In this document: positions 10,824 to 32,893 of the stretch, piece by piece
Layout of the letters: each line of letters opens with the position of its first letter
Numbering within the stretch: position 1 is the first letter of the stretch
Assembly: GCA_964035545.1 (NCBI GenBank)
Contig: OZ037771.1
Location: 4,577,128 to 4,641,127 of the forward strand
Source: Bugula neritina
Lineage: Eukaryota; Bryozoa; Gymnolaemata; Cheilostomatida; Bugulidae
Reading direction: 5' to 3'
Length of the DNA: 64,000 nt
Program-made: the position numbers and the translations under genes
Notes under the pieces: model-generated
What the model was told of the DNA's origin: nothing
What the model saw: the letters and a program-made list of their open reading frames with translations, nothing else
Database searches by the model: none

Positions 10824-13800
10824 ATGGCTGAAGAGAATGCCACACAAGCTGTGAATAATCACGAGGATGACTCTTCCAAGCAACCATTTTCAATGTCCTC
10901 CGATAACTATGCTGTAATAGCAAAGGCTATTGGAGAATATGAAATTGAACACACTGTTCATTTCACTAGTCAGCGAAAATACAGAAACTTTAACTGCAAT
11001 TATGGTAAATACTTATTGCATTCAAATCTTAAATTGCCACCAATTTAATTTTTTGCGATGCACTGATTACTCAATAATGTATAACAAATGCAAGTACTCT
11101 CATTATTATTTTTCTGCATATGCATAAATGATTTCTTTATCCGATTTATTATAATATTAGGTATTCCTAGTTTGCTTGAAACGTTTTTCGTTTGTGGCAA
11201 ACTTTAGGTTTCAATTATTGTATAATTCCAAATGACTCTATTTCGCTTTGACGATAAAAGAGTAATAACAGTTTAATTTTGAATTTTTTTAGTGTTTTAT
11301 TTAGTTACAAAATTATTATAGTCTCATTGCTGTAAGTGTAGCTATTTATTCTTGTGTATCAGCTTTATTTCATGACTTGACATTTCTATACTCTGCTTCT
11401 GCTTTTACCTTATGCTACAGCTATTTGTTGTATGCGTAGAGCCATGGAAGAACTTGAAAGAAGGTTCTCCAGCTCCCAGACTTGTATGGGCGTCAGATGT
11501 AGTCCCGATTGAAGGTCAACCATATTTATTTGTGGCACGGAAAGCGCTTGAATGTCAATATGGACGGCAGCATCATGCGAAACCGAAAGTGTCAGCACGC
11601 AAACCCTCCTATAAGATTGATTGCCCATGCATTCTAGAAGTAATTGAAATAGCAAGGATGGTGTCACCAATAGTGAGATAACTTCATATTTTAATGAACA
11701 TTTTTAATATTAAAGAAAAAAAAGAAGTTAGTGTATGTAGTCAATTTTGCAGGTTTTTCAGCTATCGCAGCTCTCACTTTTGATTTGTTTTGCCACCTTT
11801 AATAACATCTACAGGGAGAAAATTGCTACCATATATCTTACAAATGTTTTAGATTCAGATAAAGAACAAGGCAGATATATCAAGACATCACCAGAAACTG
11901 TTAGGACAGGTTTATAAACAGCTGGTCAAGAATCTGAATAAGGGAGAACCTGCTAATGATTTGAAGTTCACTCGGGAGTTTCATCTGCGAATAAGTCCCT
12001 TGTCCTCTCACAACCACGCTATAGGAGAGGTAGGCTAGCAAGTTGACCTTCACCTTATGTTTACTGTTTAGTGAAGATAGTTTGTACTGTGTATTGTTGT
12101 CAGTTAGTTGAAGTTATAGGAAACTATTTATACTCATAGTTACAGTTATTATCAGTCAAAGTTATAGTTAGTTATCTTTAGCTAAATTAATAATTAGTTA
12201 TATTTGAAGTTATCAGACACCGTTTGACACACATTATGACCTCCTATGCAAGTGTATTACTCTTTCCTAGTAGACTGGAGGTGTGACCATGTAGTAAGTA
12301 TTTGCTGGATAGTAATTGCCATGAGCGAGCAACTCCAATTTATGTCCGAGTTTACTAGAGAAACACAAGGGTTAGTTTCGGAGTTGTTCCTTCACTAGCC
12401 AAAAGACAACTGCTTACTGCGCTATAAACCGTGCTCTAACTAATTATCACTGGCCAAGCTACTGTTGAGTTGTAGTCTCTGTATAATAAACATGGTTTAA
12501 CTTAAATTTCATGGCAGTTTCCTATATGTTTGTGTTTCAGGCGGCAGCTGAACACCAGAGAATTGACCCTGTGATAGTGGAAAAGCTGCATGAACTCAAC
12601 TCTGCAGGTTTGTGGCTCTAAATATAGACAGTAGCTACATATAATGTGACTCTAAATATAGACAGTAACTACATATAATGTGACTCTAAATATAGACAGT
12701 AGCTACATATAATGTGACTCTGAATATAGACAGTAACTACATATAATGTGACTCTGAATATAGACAGTAGCTACATATAATGTGACTCTAAATATAGACA
12801 GTAACTACATATAATGTGACTCTGAATATAGACAGTAGCTACATATAATGTGACTCTAAATATAGACAGTGGCTACATATAATGTGACTCTGAATATAGA
12901 CAGTAGCTACATATAATGTGACTCTAAATATAGACAGTAACTACATATAATGTGACTCTAAATATAGACAGCAGTTCATATAGTCTATAGACAGCAGCTA
13001 CAATAACTCTGTTTAAAGTACACTGAGTTATATCTCGTATATAAGTTTATGGCTAATTAGTTTAACTGTGGACTCTCTGTGGGAAGACAATTGCTAAGAA
13101 ATAAATTAATTTACTCTGCAAGTCTTTCTCCTATTAAGATGGTTCTATATAATTTAGTACCATTTTTTACAATAACCATATTAAATTATCTATAGGTAAG
13201 TAATTTAAATGGGTTCTTAGTACATGCTGTAAGACTTGGCAGTTCTTACTGTGTATAATAAACTTTGAGTTTATTATTTTTATATTTAGTTATATTGTTG
13301 TTTATATTTATATTTCTATAATGCTCAGTATTCTGATAGTCTATACTCTATAGTATACATTTACTAGGCATCAATTGCTACTCCAGTGATATTTTAATAC
13401 CTGTCTAGTGTCTAATGCTGCTCACTGCACCTTACTCTACTCCCCATACTGATTGCAGGTATCACAAGCACCGACATTCTAACAGACTTGCTGAAAAACT
13501 ATGTGGAAGATACTCTATTCAAAGGCAAAACTCCACCCATACTCACTAACCGGAGGTTTTACCCCAAGAAAGCCGATATTAAGAATCACGCGTATCTTAC
13601 CAAGAGTCAACTTCTTAAAAAGTACAAAAGTGTAGCTGATGAGAGTGTACAGTAAGTTTCCCTTTTCCATGTTGCTTTGCAGATATGAATCTACTCTGGC
13701 TTAGTGTAAGATTTCATCTTAATTCACTCTACTAACAACATATGTTCCTCACATTTTCTGTCTAAGAGACCAATCAAATAAGTTTATTTTGACCTTAGGC

Positions 13801-16800
13801 TATGGTTCACCTTAATTCAACCTTGACAGAATCAATACTCAAGGTCTTGTGGTTGCATTTGCAATATGCTGATATGTCCAACTTTTTGCCACTTTTCATA
13901 TTTTACTATTCTTACACTTTGCTTACTTTTTATTTTCTATCTATGTTCCTACTTTCTTCGTACTTACTCTATGCTTTACTATACACTTACCATTTTACTT
14001 ACCATCTACTTACTCTATACTATACACTGTAGATGTGAAGAGATTTCGGTTGCTGACTTACCCATAGTCAATGCAGCTATTATGTACGAAAACTCTTCTG
14101 CGGTGACATCACAGCAGCAGACTTCCGGCAGTGGTCAGATTGCTGAGGAAGTGATACAGAGTGCTCTCTACCAACAGGTAATCCCCATCAACACGCCTCC
14201 ACCTGAGGCTTCTACCCAGTAGAATATGCACTGGCAGCCATTTGAAGGCCCTATAGCTCTGTGTCTGGTAATGTTATAGTTGCAGTATCAGTTACAGATA
14301 TCTTGTGCTCATTGCAAGTCAGTTCTACATACTTTTAGTTGAAGTGAGGCTAGTAAGTTCTGTGGAGATATCAGATTAGATGGACTTAGTATGACAGCAG
14401 ACTAACTGACTGACTCATCGTGCTGCGTGGTGCATCAATACTTTCCTTAGCTGCTTGCTCAGTCTGAGTCAGTTACAATCTCTAGATTATCCTATAATCT
14501 CTGTAACTAAATGGTGCAATTGTACCTTTAAGTACTCAATGGCCAGAATAATCTCTCAGCACTGTAGTTGTCCCTTCTTAGCTTGAATCTCGCTTGTTTA
14601 ACCCATTTTCTTGAAAAATCCTGTCCCTTGTTCCACGGTGTTTACATGTTGGTTAGATTGTTATGAATTTAGTAATCTTTATGTTGATTAACAATATTAA
14701 TAAGTAACTATTATTGTTGTTCTTGTTTCATTATTTTAATCCTTCTTTGCTAAAAATGTTATTGCATTTGAATAAATATAATGCATTTTAATTTTGTTTA
14801 TGATCATTAATATGTCAAATTATGCTAAGAAAACCACCATACCTATCATTTCTTATTACGAATTTTTTTTTAAAAGTATTTCAAGTTAAGAACAACTAAA
14901 TTTTGTAGTCATATTTACATTATAACTGTGTAACAAATGTTTTTTTCAGTTTCATATACAATTAATATAGTTTGGTGTAGCTAAATGGTAAATAGGTATA
15001 AGAATCTTTCAAAATACTTCAGGCAGAACCTTAATTTTATTGTCATATGTAGTATGGGGGTTGATGTCTTTTACTTAAATATTTAACTATGAAGCCAGAA
15101 TCCCATCTCTAATAAGATTAGCTGTGAGTAGATGTTGTATCAGGTCTGAGCTAGTGATAGGCTGAACTAGTACTGGCCTGGTACTGGCCTGGTACTGGCC
15201 TGACCTAATGCTTTGCTAAACCTACTTTCCACAGTTTCAATGCTCTCTAGTTAATCATCTTTTGTTGTAGCATCTTTTGCTTGTTTTGTATCAACCGAGT
15301 TTAGCAAAAGAAACCAGGATGTCTGTCTTGATTTCTCTTCTAAATCCACCAGGCCATCAAATTAAGTTTAATTATTTTAAATTCTTGACTCTTGAACAAT
15401 TTCAAAAAGGTAATAAATGGTTGGCCAGTCAGAGAAATAATTTATGGCTTTGGTGCCACCCACCTATTACACAGTGCAAACCACATGTGCTATAAATCCA
15501 TCCATTTTAAGTTCCCATTTAATATTAATCCTTAAAGAAGCAGTGAGATAAGACACCAGAGATAATCCATACACTTATCTGGCCAACACGCCCAACTTCT
15601 ACTAATCTCACAGATGTTATTATACACAGGCTACTGGCTCAGGCCACTTAATGCCAATATGCTGTGCAACAGTACCCTATCTATCTGTGGTAAATGCTGT
15701 ACTAAGTAGCATAAGGAATTGGTGTGGCGCAGAAGTAGTTGTGATCAGATGCTCTTCTTTTTACACCACCAATGACTCTGACCCATAACTTTGTGCTTGC
15801 TAGATATTGGTTCTAACCACTATATTGCCCACAATTTGATCTAGTTGTGTAGCTATGGCATCGTGAAATACTCTCTTCTGTAATTACAGAGTATAAATTA
15901 TTATTATTCCAGGGCTACCCACAGAATACCCAGTACGAATATAGTCAAGAGGAAGTGTACTGTGATATTTACCCGAATGCTGAACAAGACCAGCAGCCAT
16001 ACCGACAGGTCTCCTCATACTGCAGTGTGAACTCAGAGAAGCCCAAGAAGAAGAAAAAGGTCACCATACCCATTGATAAACAAGCTCACACCTTCTCCTC
16101 AGCCACTACCACCACCCACGGCAACACGAAAAGGCGAACTCCCAAAGAGAAGTTCACGTTTTTGATGAAAAAGCTGTCCAAGGTCTGCAATGTGATCGGT
16201 GATGGTGACCATTTCAAGAAGTTATCTTCATTGTTGGCTGAAGTGCTGGTAGAAGCCAAGTCTCTTGTACCACTGGAGCACATTCCCATCTTATTCCACG
16301 AGGATCCCAGGCCTCTCGTAGCTCCTAGAAGACTCAAAAAACAAAAACTTAAAGTGAGTTGAAAAGTCAGACTATCAACAAGCCCTACAGTATTAATTGC
16401 TTTTTCCGGCTTTAGGTATATAAGTATCTTTAATTTGCTCTTAGAGCTGCTTTTATTCGGATTAATGTTTGCTTAAGGAGTTGCGATTACATCGTAGAAA
16501 TCAAATGAAAAATCTCCTTTGCTGAGTCAGATATTTTGTACTTAAAATGAGAGTATTTACGTGAAGCCCTGAAATTATAACAGATTTTTCTAATCAACAT
16601 TTTGGACATTTTCAAGTGTTACTGACAAATATTCAAAGCTAAATTAGACTCCTTGGTATTCCAACAATATCATTTAATCTAGATTCTTCATTGATTCTAC
16701 TAGACTTGATATATTTAAGCTTTTAATCGGGCTTTTGGGGCTCCGTGCAAGTCCACTGTCAGGATTCCTAGCCTTGGAATTAGTCTTTAATTTTAATCAA

Positions 16801-18139
16801 AACTAACGGCTGGTTGTTTGAGAGTCCCTATAATGTTGATGGTAACCCAACTTCTTTTGTTCTGCAGCCAAAATTGCGAGTCAAGAAGCAGAGATATCCA
16901 GAGTTTGTTCCTGATGCCTTCAAGCCGCCGGATAAAAAGGCAATAAGGATTGCTGCCAGGAGAAAACTTTTAGCCGAAAGAAAACTCCGGAAGGCTGCTA
17001 GGGAAGCTGTCGAAGAGCAAGCCAGGGCAGCTATGTCAGCAAATCTGCTGGTAGAGTTGAGAGAACAGCTGCATGTTGAGCCCGGTGCAGCTCAGGATGT
17101 GATGGAAGAGTCTAAGACAGAAGAGAATATTGGACCAAGCAGTCAGAAACTTAAAGCTATAGCAGAGTCTGTTTTGCTCATATCTAATCAGTTCAGGCAA
17201 ACACCTGTCCAACAGGTTACTCCACCTGCTGGCCATACACCAATATTACCTGAGGGTTACTCTGTCAAGCTACCTGCAGCTAACAGCGAAAGTTCAAATG
17301 TCACGGAACCTCAGGATGCTATTCTGTTACAGCAAGCCCCTGTGACACCGAAACACGCCACAATATGTCCGGAACCTGCTACACCTGCTGCGGATCTTTT
17401 TCATCTACAGAGTGTGCCAGCTGAAGCCGGTACATCAAGTGGAGAACCTTCTAGTAGCACCATCATTGTCACCTTGAAAACAGCAGATGGTGTGTCCACC
17501 TCCACAGACTCTAACAGTTTGACTACCACCATTAAAACAGAACTAAGCACTATTGATACCAACTCTAGCTGTACTAGCCTCCCTGCAACCACTCTAGTTG
17601 CTAGTACTGCAAAAGCCAAAACCGATATTCCCCCTACTAGCACAATAACCACTGGAAATGTAGATACCCCAGCACCTAGTACTTCAGTTCCTTTGATCTC
17701 AGAGTCGCTATCTTCAAGTACTCTTCCCTGTGCTAGTGTTAGTACTCCTCCAGTCACTAGTACTATAGTGACTGGTACTCCAGTTACTTCTGACACAGAT
17801 TCAACTGCCCAAGTTGTTGAGGTGTCCTTCACTAGCCCTGCGTGTACTGAAGAGACCTATACAGATTATACTGCTTTAGACACCGGCAGTAGTGAAGATG
17901 TTGTTGTTTATACTACTGAGACTCTTGATGCCGATACTAGTAGCGGCATAGTCGAAGCTCTGGAAAACATGGAGGGAAGGACCTCGCCAAAGGTGTATAT
18001 ACTCGAAACTGTTCCCCCAAGTGAAATTCCGAGAGTTACTAGGAGTCAAAAACGGGCAGCCGATGATACACTGTTGGAAGAGAGTGCTCCAGCCAAACAT
18101 GCAATGCGTTTGCGTGAAGTCAAACCTAAGAAAACTTAA
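10824..18139 (+). CDS. CARF/ALS2CR8-domain nuclear protein, copy B
   Basis: Eight coding exons: 10824-11004, 11440-11672, 11853-12029, 12541-12607, 13459-13651, 14033-14177, 15913-16353, 16868-18139; 902 aa. Intron positions and phases are the same as in copy A. The CARF domain is well kept, including LECQYGRQHH, KIDCPC, SHNHAIGE and the NRRFYPKK segment; there are two fewer residues between QHH and CPC. Exon 7 has the basic KPKKKKK stretch, with an insertion of Ala/Thr residues after it. The final exon again starts with a charged helical region and continues Ser/Thr-rich, and this disordered tail has diverged most. No disabling change was seen, so both copies are probably expressed proteins. 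Role expected: nuclear DNA-binding regulator. Promoter would derive from the duplicated RPS3A/CARF region at about 9.5 kb. Confidence 0.82.
12205..12337 (+). other. Highly conserved intron-3 block of CARF copy B
   Basis: Counterpart of 4266-4397, differing at about three positions out of 127; the ACCTCC/GGAGGT arms are retained. The block ends where the copies start to drift (after GAGCAACTCCA). Confidence 0.55.
12613..12978 (+). repeat. 34-bp minisatellite in intron 4 of CARF copy B
   Basis: About 10-11 head-to-tail units that alternate AGTAGCTACATATAATGTGA and AGTAACTACATATAATGTGA variants around the core CTCTAAATATAGACAG. A single comparable unit exists in copy A (near 4850-4880), so the array expanded after the duplication. 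Confidence 0.9.
13366..13458 (+). other. Highly conserved intronic segment before CARF-B exon 5
   Basis: Counterpart of 5095-5187, with about two differences in 93 nt. Confidence 0.5.
15171..15202 (+). repeat. Triplicated TACTGGCCTGG motif
   Basis: Three adjacent 11-nt units within the extra intron-6 sequence of CARF copy B. No other feature nearby. Confidence 0.7.
15735..15835 (-). mobile_element. Degenerate tRNA-derived SINE relic
   Basis: GATGCTCTTC, then ACCAATGACT, GACCCATAACTTTGTGCTTG and CTAACCACTATATTGCC line up with the clearer SINE copies at 43320-43440 and 52490-52585. An even weaker match exists at the same intronic place in CARF copy A (about 6010-6090), so insertion preceded the duplication. 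Confidence 0.4.
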
Positions 18140-18235
18140 AATTTGGCGAGAGTTAAAATAGATTCACAAAATTAAAAAAACAAACAAAAAGCTCTTGTTA
18201 ACTCTTGAAAGTAATATAATCTGAATTGAACTGAA

Positions 18236-18241
18236 AATAAA
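18236..18241 (+). terminator. AATAAA polyadenylation signal, CARF copy B
   Basis: Lies about 97 nt after the stop codon at 18137-18139. It is closer to the stop than the equivalent signal in copy A. Confidence 0.6.
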
Positions 18242-18249
18242 TGGTTTTA

Positions 18250-21200
18250 TTATATAATACCATTTATTTTTATTGCACATAGTTTCTTGTATGTTATATT
18301 TGTCGATATATTTTCCTTGTTTTTTTCTAAGTACTTTTGTTAATTAACATGGAACGCAGGGGTGATCTGTAAAAACAATAATTACTACATTTCAATTGTA
18401 TACTATAATATTTTATCTGGTAATTTTTTTAAATTCTAAATAGAACAATAATATAGTAAAACTGGTCCATTCTTAATACTAGAAAAGTGCTGCAACTAGC
18501 TTATCTAATTGATATAGTAAACTGCAACTTCGTATGCAACTTCATATAGTTATCACAATATTACCTGGTCATTGTCATGTTAATTTTGCCTGCGATTTTG
18601 TTACATATTATGACTAAACATTAATATTCTGAAAATACTGTTCTGAAGGCATAGAATAGCTGGGGTGAAGGTCATAAACCCAACTATTCATTTTTATGTC
18701 AAGCAACTTCCATAACATGTAATGTAACTTGGTCAAGCTTTTGGTACAGTTTCTACAGTGTAGCATATAATTATATGCATGAACGATTACATATATTACT
18801 ATAGTTTGCATGTAATAGAATAGAAAATGGAACTAGGGCAAAATTTTTCAATAGAACAGTCCGTGCGGTCTAACAATAATGGTACAAGATTTGTCTGTAA
18901 CAAACCACCCAGCTACAAGATATAGTTTGCTACACAGGTAAATTCTGAATATCGGGTCTTTTCTTGAAAAAATAACAAACAAGTAAAAAGTCTGCTCTAA
19001 AAGCTGTTTGCTTTGCAAATAATATACGCCATCTGTTCTATCTAGAGCTTGATGTAATAGCACCTGCAGGTCACAAATGTACAGATAATAAAATAACAGA
19101 ACTCTACATGCTGCATCAGCTAAATGGACAATCTTGCCACTGGGGCTAAAACCCACATCCTAAACAAAATGACATGGTCATTTATAGCAACGGCTGTTTC
19201 ATAGATTTGCAAGCACTGTTTACTCTTTAGAGCAGCCATATTTTTGAAAAAGACAAGTTAGACAATGGCAGTTATAATTTAATTTTTCAAAAATTAATTG
19301 AACTACTTTATATAAAAAATAAAATAAAAGCACTCATGCTATACCTAAAATCCATCAGTATGAGCATTCCTAAGAGAATCATAAGAAAATTATGAATTGT
19401 GTGGAATAAAATAAAACCCATATCTCGCAGTTTGAAGTGTGACAATAAGCGTTTGATGTTTTAGGCTCATGAGCAGAAAAAAACTAAGGAACCAAAAATT
19501 TCCTTTTCACTTAGTAACTGAAAAAAATGACTTTTGGTTTTACCAAATGCTTAGCAAGTTTACTGTAAGCATTAAGTTGCTACTGAAAAATGAACAATTG
19601 TGATTAGGCCTATAGCAGCTTGCACAGTAATTAACAGAAAACAATATAACATAATAACATAATATTATTATTCTCATTGTGTGATCCTCTTATATAATTA
19701 TGGCTTAAGACAACTTTAATAGGTTAGTCACCTCTTGAGGTGAAGTGGTAGCATTGTACGAATAATGAATAGGGCAGTGTGTGCCAGGCTTCAACAGGTA
19801 CCCTGCATGTGCTCTGCTCAATGATGTCATTACTGATAACCCCAAAGTGTCCTCAAGTGCTAGCAAATATTTTGATGCTATCTCAAAATTATGAATATTT
19901 TTCAATTTCTTACTTTATAGCAACTTATATTTTTCAAAGTTGACATACTGAAAAATTTATCAAATATTCCAGTAGTTTTGCTCTACTAAATTTCTTAGAT
20001 CTTTATGTTTTTACAGTGCAAGAAACTTAAAAGTTAAATGGAAAATTTTAATCTTATTATTTCTAATAGAAGGCATTTGAATATAATCTGGACTCCGTCT
20101 CAGGAGGTTACGCATATTAAGAATATGTTGAGTATCCTGATCCAAACCCAAAGCTTCAAACATGTAACACTACTAGAAAGGAACTTAGAGAAAACCACAT
20201 GAAAATACTGTGTCGAGCACAGCAATTGGCTTAAATTAACTAAGTGTTAATTGGTTCATTGTATTTTCCATAAAACCTCTATACATATATTTTTATATAA
20301 ATGCTACTGCTTATAACCAATGTGATAGAAATGTTGTTGTATAAATTTCAACAGCTAATAAAGTTGTATCACCAGAACAAAGTTGATACTGGTCTAGCCT
20401 TTATATCTGCCATTAGCTCTGCTAAATCTTTGCACAGCTGTTTTACCAGCCATCTTTCACGTTGGAAGTTTACAGATTACTAGCTATTATAATGGTCAAC
20501 AGTTTGGATGGCATACATGTCATGTGACCAACTGGTAAAAGTTGCTAATATATTTTACTATAAGCTCACTTTACCTCGGTGCTAGTGTGACAATGTATAG
20601 AAACTTGGACATGTTATGATTCATGTTTGTCAACCTGTCCAAACCTCTCAAAGTTTTTCAACTTATTCATTACTATAATGTCAGATAAATTAATAATTAA
20701 TATTATAATATAATATAATGTAATATAATATACTATTATATATAATATAATTTGTGATAGACAAGTTATTGCATAATGCAAAGCTAATTCCTTTGTTACT
20801 CTATAATCTAGTAGTAAACTATACTTTCCAAATGACTTCAGACTGATATATATTAATTTATGAACAAGTGATCCTTTATGCGCTTTTGAGAAGTGATATA
20901 CCATTAGAAATGCCTGAAACAGTTGAAAGTATTGTTTATAGACTGTCCAAGCATATATCTTAAAGCAAAATTCACTCGCCTACATACATTTTAATGACTA
21001 GTAATACATCAAACGAAAGTAAAAACACATGTATGAGGTGAGATTAGAGATAAGGGTGGGAACAGCAGGGACGAGGAGAGAAGAAAGGTAAGGAAGGTTT
21101 AGAGTCAGGGGTGAAGAGAAGAAGATATGTTATCGGCCAGTATTATGATTATTTTAATATCATTACAGACCGAACTGCATTGAGCAAGATACATGCAGGT

Positions 21201-22900
21201 GCGGAGAGGATTACAATAGGTGCACTTCTCTGTAATTCTGAATTAACTGTAGAGTTTACATTGTTAAAACTATGGGAGTATTTAGAATGTCATATCCTCT
21301 ATGAAATCATGTAGAATTTCATTTTATTATTTATTAGGAATATGCTGTAAACAATAAAGTATATATTACAAATTATATAGTAAAAAATATATATAACAGA
21401 AAGTATATACAATACAGAATATATAATACAGAAAATACTCATAAAATAACAAATATATTATAGTACAGAGTATACAGTGTGCAGAGTATGTATAGTACAA
21501 AGTATATAGTACAGACTACAAAGTATATAATACAGATTACATAGCTCAGAGTATATATTATAATACAACTATACTGTACAGAGTATATGCCTAGCTCAGG
21601 GGCTAATTCTATGTTTATGAAAACAGTTTTAAGAGAGCTGTACTTCAGGCAGTACGCAATACATAAAACGCCCACTTATTTTCATCTTATTCAGTTACAT
21701 GTATTAATCGGATTAGGCAAGGCAGCTAGGTACATTTAAACTGGCAAGTAACATTATGTTTCGAAAGCAAGCTGTTTTTTGTACAAAAATATTTTGTAAT
21801 TTTGGATTAAAGGATTATGCCACATAAAATATAAATTAATAATCACCACACAGCCATAAAATGTTTGAAGATCTTTCTATTAATAAGTTACTTAGGGATA
21901 ATAAACCAGATTAGGGTTAATCTTTTAAAAATGATTTATTATATTTTATTTAAATCATGTTGTAATAGCTGACATAATTGTGTATCTGATTGTTAGATTG
22001 AAAAATTCTAGAAAAATGCCATTATTTTTAGCTCATTTGAAGTGAAACAGATTATTTGCAAAATAAATTATAATGGTAAACTGCAAGCCATATTATAATT
22101 AGTCAAAATCATAATTCTCATCTCTGAAAAAATAATGATTTTTACTATCTATAAGGTGTAGTATTGGAATTATTTCGATTTAAAAAGTCGCTTTATAGTA
22201 TTTATAAATTTTGGTTTGAGACGAAGCGTTAGAATTATCGTGATGAAATAGCTTTACACGTTTTTCTCAGATAGAATACAGGAGTCCTCAAATTCGTTTA
22301 TTATTGCACCTATTTTCTTGCAGAGGCATTGTGACTGACTGTTAGAATTATTTCTCTGAGCGGCCAACAGCAAAGCCAGTTAAAGCTAAAACATATATAT
22401 GGCCAACAACAAACGCCTTCTTGTCTAAATGAATTGCATATGAACATGTTTTTACGTAATCAATTTTATCATAATAATAATCCTAGCTCTAATTTCAATA
22501 AAATGCACCACTTTGTTGTCATGTTTCATATAACATAATTTCTATCAGGTGTATTTGGCATTTACCAAATATTTTTGTCTATAGTTCTTTTAGTCTGTTT
22601 TAAGACCTACGTTTTGTCAGAAGTTTTAGTATTTACACATAAAATGCATCTGGCAGCAACTTATAATGCTGAAACATTCAATATTTGTGAGGACAACTCT
22701 ATTAGTTCTTAGGATTTTTACTTTAAATTCTAATGAACAAACATAAGTGTTAGCTGAGAAATTGAGTCATTATACTTGGCTAATTAATAATACCTTTACT
22801 GAGTTGTAGTAGAAGTTCATTTAAAACTTGTAAGTTTAGAAAATGCTTGCAGATGTTTGGAGCAGAGGCTAGTTAAGGAAGATTAATGGTCAGATTAAAG
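18250..22900. other. Gene-poor intergenic region
   Basis: AT-rich sequence with only short chance reading frames and TA- or TATAAT-rich runs (for example 20700-20755 and 21360-21560). I found no domain, splice-consistent exon chain or RNA gene. Confidence 0.5.
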
Positions 22901-22915
22901 GGTAATGCTGTAAAC

Positions 22916-22999
22916 TTATATATAAATATGATTGTATCCTTATCAGTTCAGTTGCATTGAGTGACTCTGTAAATCTCTCTTCTCCTTACTTGCTGGACA
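22916..22999 (+). promoter_or_regulatory. TATA box, initiator and 5'UTR exon of the collagen gene
   Basis: TATATATAAATA (about 22916-22927) is followed at the usual spacing by an initiator-like TCAGTT (22943-22948). A short untranslated exon would then run to 22999, where GGACA|GTAAGT is a strong donor. The matching acceptor TATTTTAG lies at 23484, two bases before the ATG. The layout is a standard focused promoter; no transcript evidence is available. Confidence 0.6.
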
Positions 23000-23486
23000 G
23001 TAAGTTCTTCTCTATAATATTCACGTTGGTACTGGCACAAGTTTGCAGAGTATTTTTACTATAATATTTTTTTATATTTTCAAAAATCCAAACTTTGGCT
23101 ATGATAGTTCAGTTCATAGCTTACAAGAAATGTAAAAACACAAAACTTTGTTGCCACACTAAGTTACATAAAAAATTAGAAAGTTTTGTTGTGTGCCACA
23201 TTGTTGTGCTAATAAAACTTTTGTAATGCTTTATTATAGTTATTTTTGAAAAAAATACTTGTTGAAAGTAAGTACAATGTGAAAAATGTATTTACCTAAC
23301 ATGAATAAACCTCATTAATAATTTTTGTAGGCCATATACTAATAAACACTTCATGTAGTTTTTATACATGTTTTGATAATTGCTAATTATTATATAGTTA
23401 TTAAATATTTACATTTTATTATATATGATATTATACTTTTTCCCAAAGCATTGCAAACATGACACAGTTTTCTAAATATTTTAGAT

Positions 23487-31945
<8,459 letters not shown>

Positions 31946-32189
31946 ACATTCTTTCAACAGCTAGGGCTTTACCTGACTTTTTATGGTAAAATGATTATTT
32001 GTTCATGTACAGCAGCCTTACTATCTTTCGATGTATAAATACTATGGGGCTATCAAATTCACTGAGTTCAGGGCTGGTATTTATATTGTGTTACACCGTT
32101 GCTTAATTTTTATAAAATGTATTAGTGTAATTTAAAAGTTTTTTGATTGTAATTTTTTTATTGGTTATTTATTGTACAATATACACGGT

Positions 32190-32195
32190 AATAAA
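32190..32195 (+). terminator. AATAAA polyadenylation signal, collagen gene
   Basis: AATAAA about 245 nt after the stop codon at 31943-31945; the next gene is convergent and ends near 32.87 kb. Confidence 0.65.
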
Positions 32196-32872
32196 ATAAC
32201 ACATATTCAGTTTTGTTCATTTCTTGATCTTTAATACAATTTATAGTGCCGGAAATCTTCTTATATCTGAATAGTAATGTTATTATAAAACTAGCCAGTT
32301 GGAGTTTGGTATCTCACACAGGTACAAGAAAACATGTTATTATAGGGAATAGGTATTAGTGCTGCACATAAAAAGGCTTGTGCCTGTTTTCATTTCACAG
32401 TTTGAGTGAGAGAAGTAGTATAACTTTCAGTTATTACCAAGACAACCTAAGCTTCAAAATTTCAAGTTTCCGAGGCTATTCAATAGTTTTTAGCCATGAA
32501 AAATGGCAACTGTTCGAACATAATAAAAACTGCAAGAGCTTCTCGTAATTTTTTTGTAACTTTATTTGTCACTAAAATGTATTGTTGAACTTACATCAAT
32601 TTGTTATTTTGAGTTGCAATCCGTAACCAAATATTTTAAACATTTTTCAACATGCCAGTATTTCAGTGTTATGCAATTACTATTGAAGATAGTAAAAAGC
32701 TGCAACATAAAAATATTCTACATCACTATACTTATATAAGGTTCTGCACATGCACTCATGAACTTACAGAAACTTTAAATTACTATGCTTCTAATGTTTT
32801 CAATGTGTTTGAGCGTTTGTATTCTTGTAAATAAGCTAACAAAATCAGGCTGAAACTACAATTTGTTAACGA

Positions 32873-32878
32873 TTTATT
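32873..32878 (-). terminator. AATAAA polyadenylation signal, Dickkopf-like gene
   Basis: TTTATT on the plus strand, about 16 nt beyond the stop codon at 32894-32896, giving a very short 3'UTR if used. Confidence 0.55.
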
Positions 32879-32893
32879 ATTCGTGTGAATAAA

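Larger units (their letters stand above)
9050..18240 (+). repeat. Tandem segmental duplication, unit B
   Basis: Second copy of the unit described at 600-8570, with the same order: RPS3A intron fragment, RPS3A exon-1 relic, promoter, CARF-like gene. It is longer than unit A mainly through about 1.5 kb extra in intron 6 (about 14205-15780) and a 34-bp minisatellite in intron 4. Confidence 0.85.

Noticed and set aside
21111-21314. 67-codon frame with basic start
   Set aside because: No domain, no splice partners, isolated in a gene-poor region.
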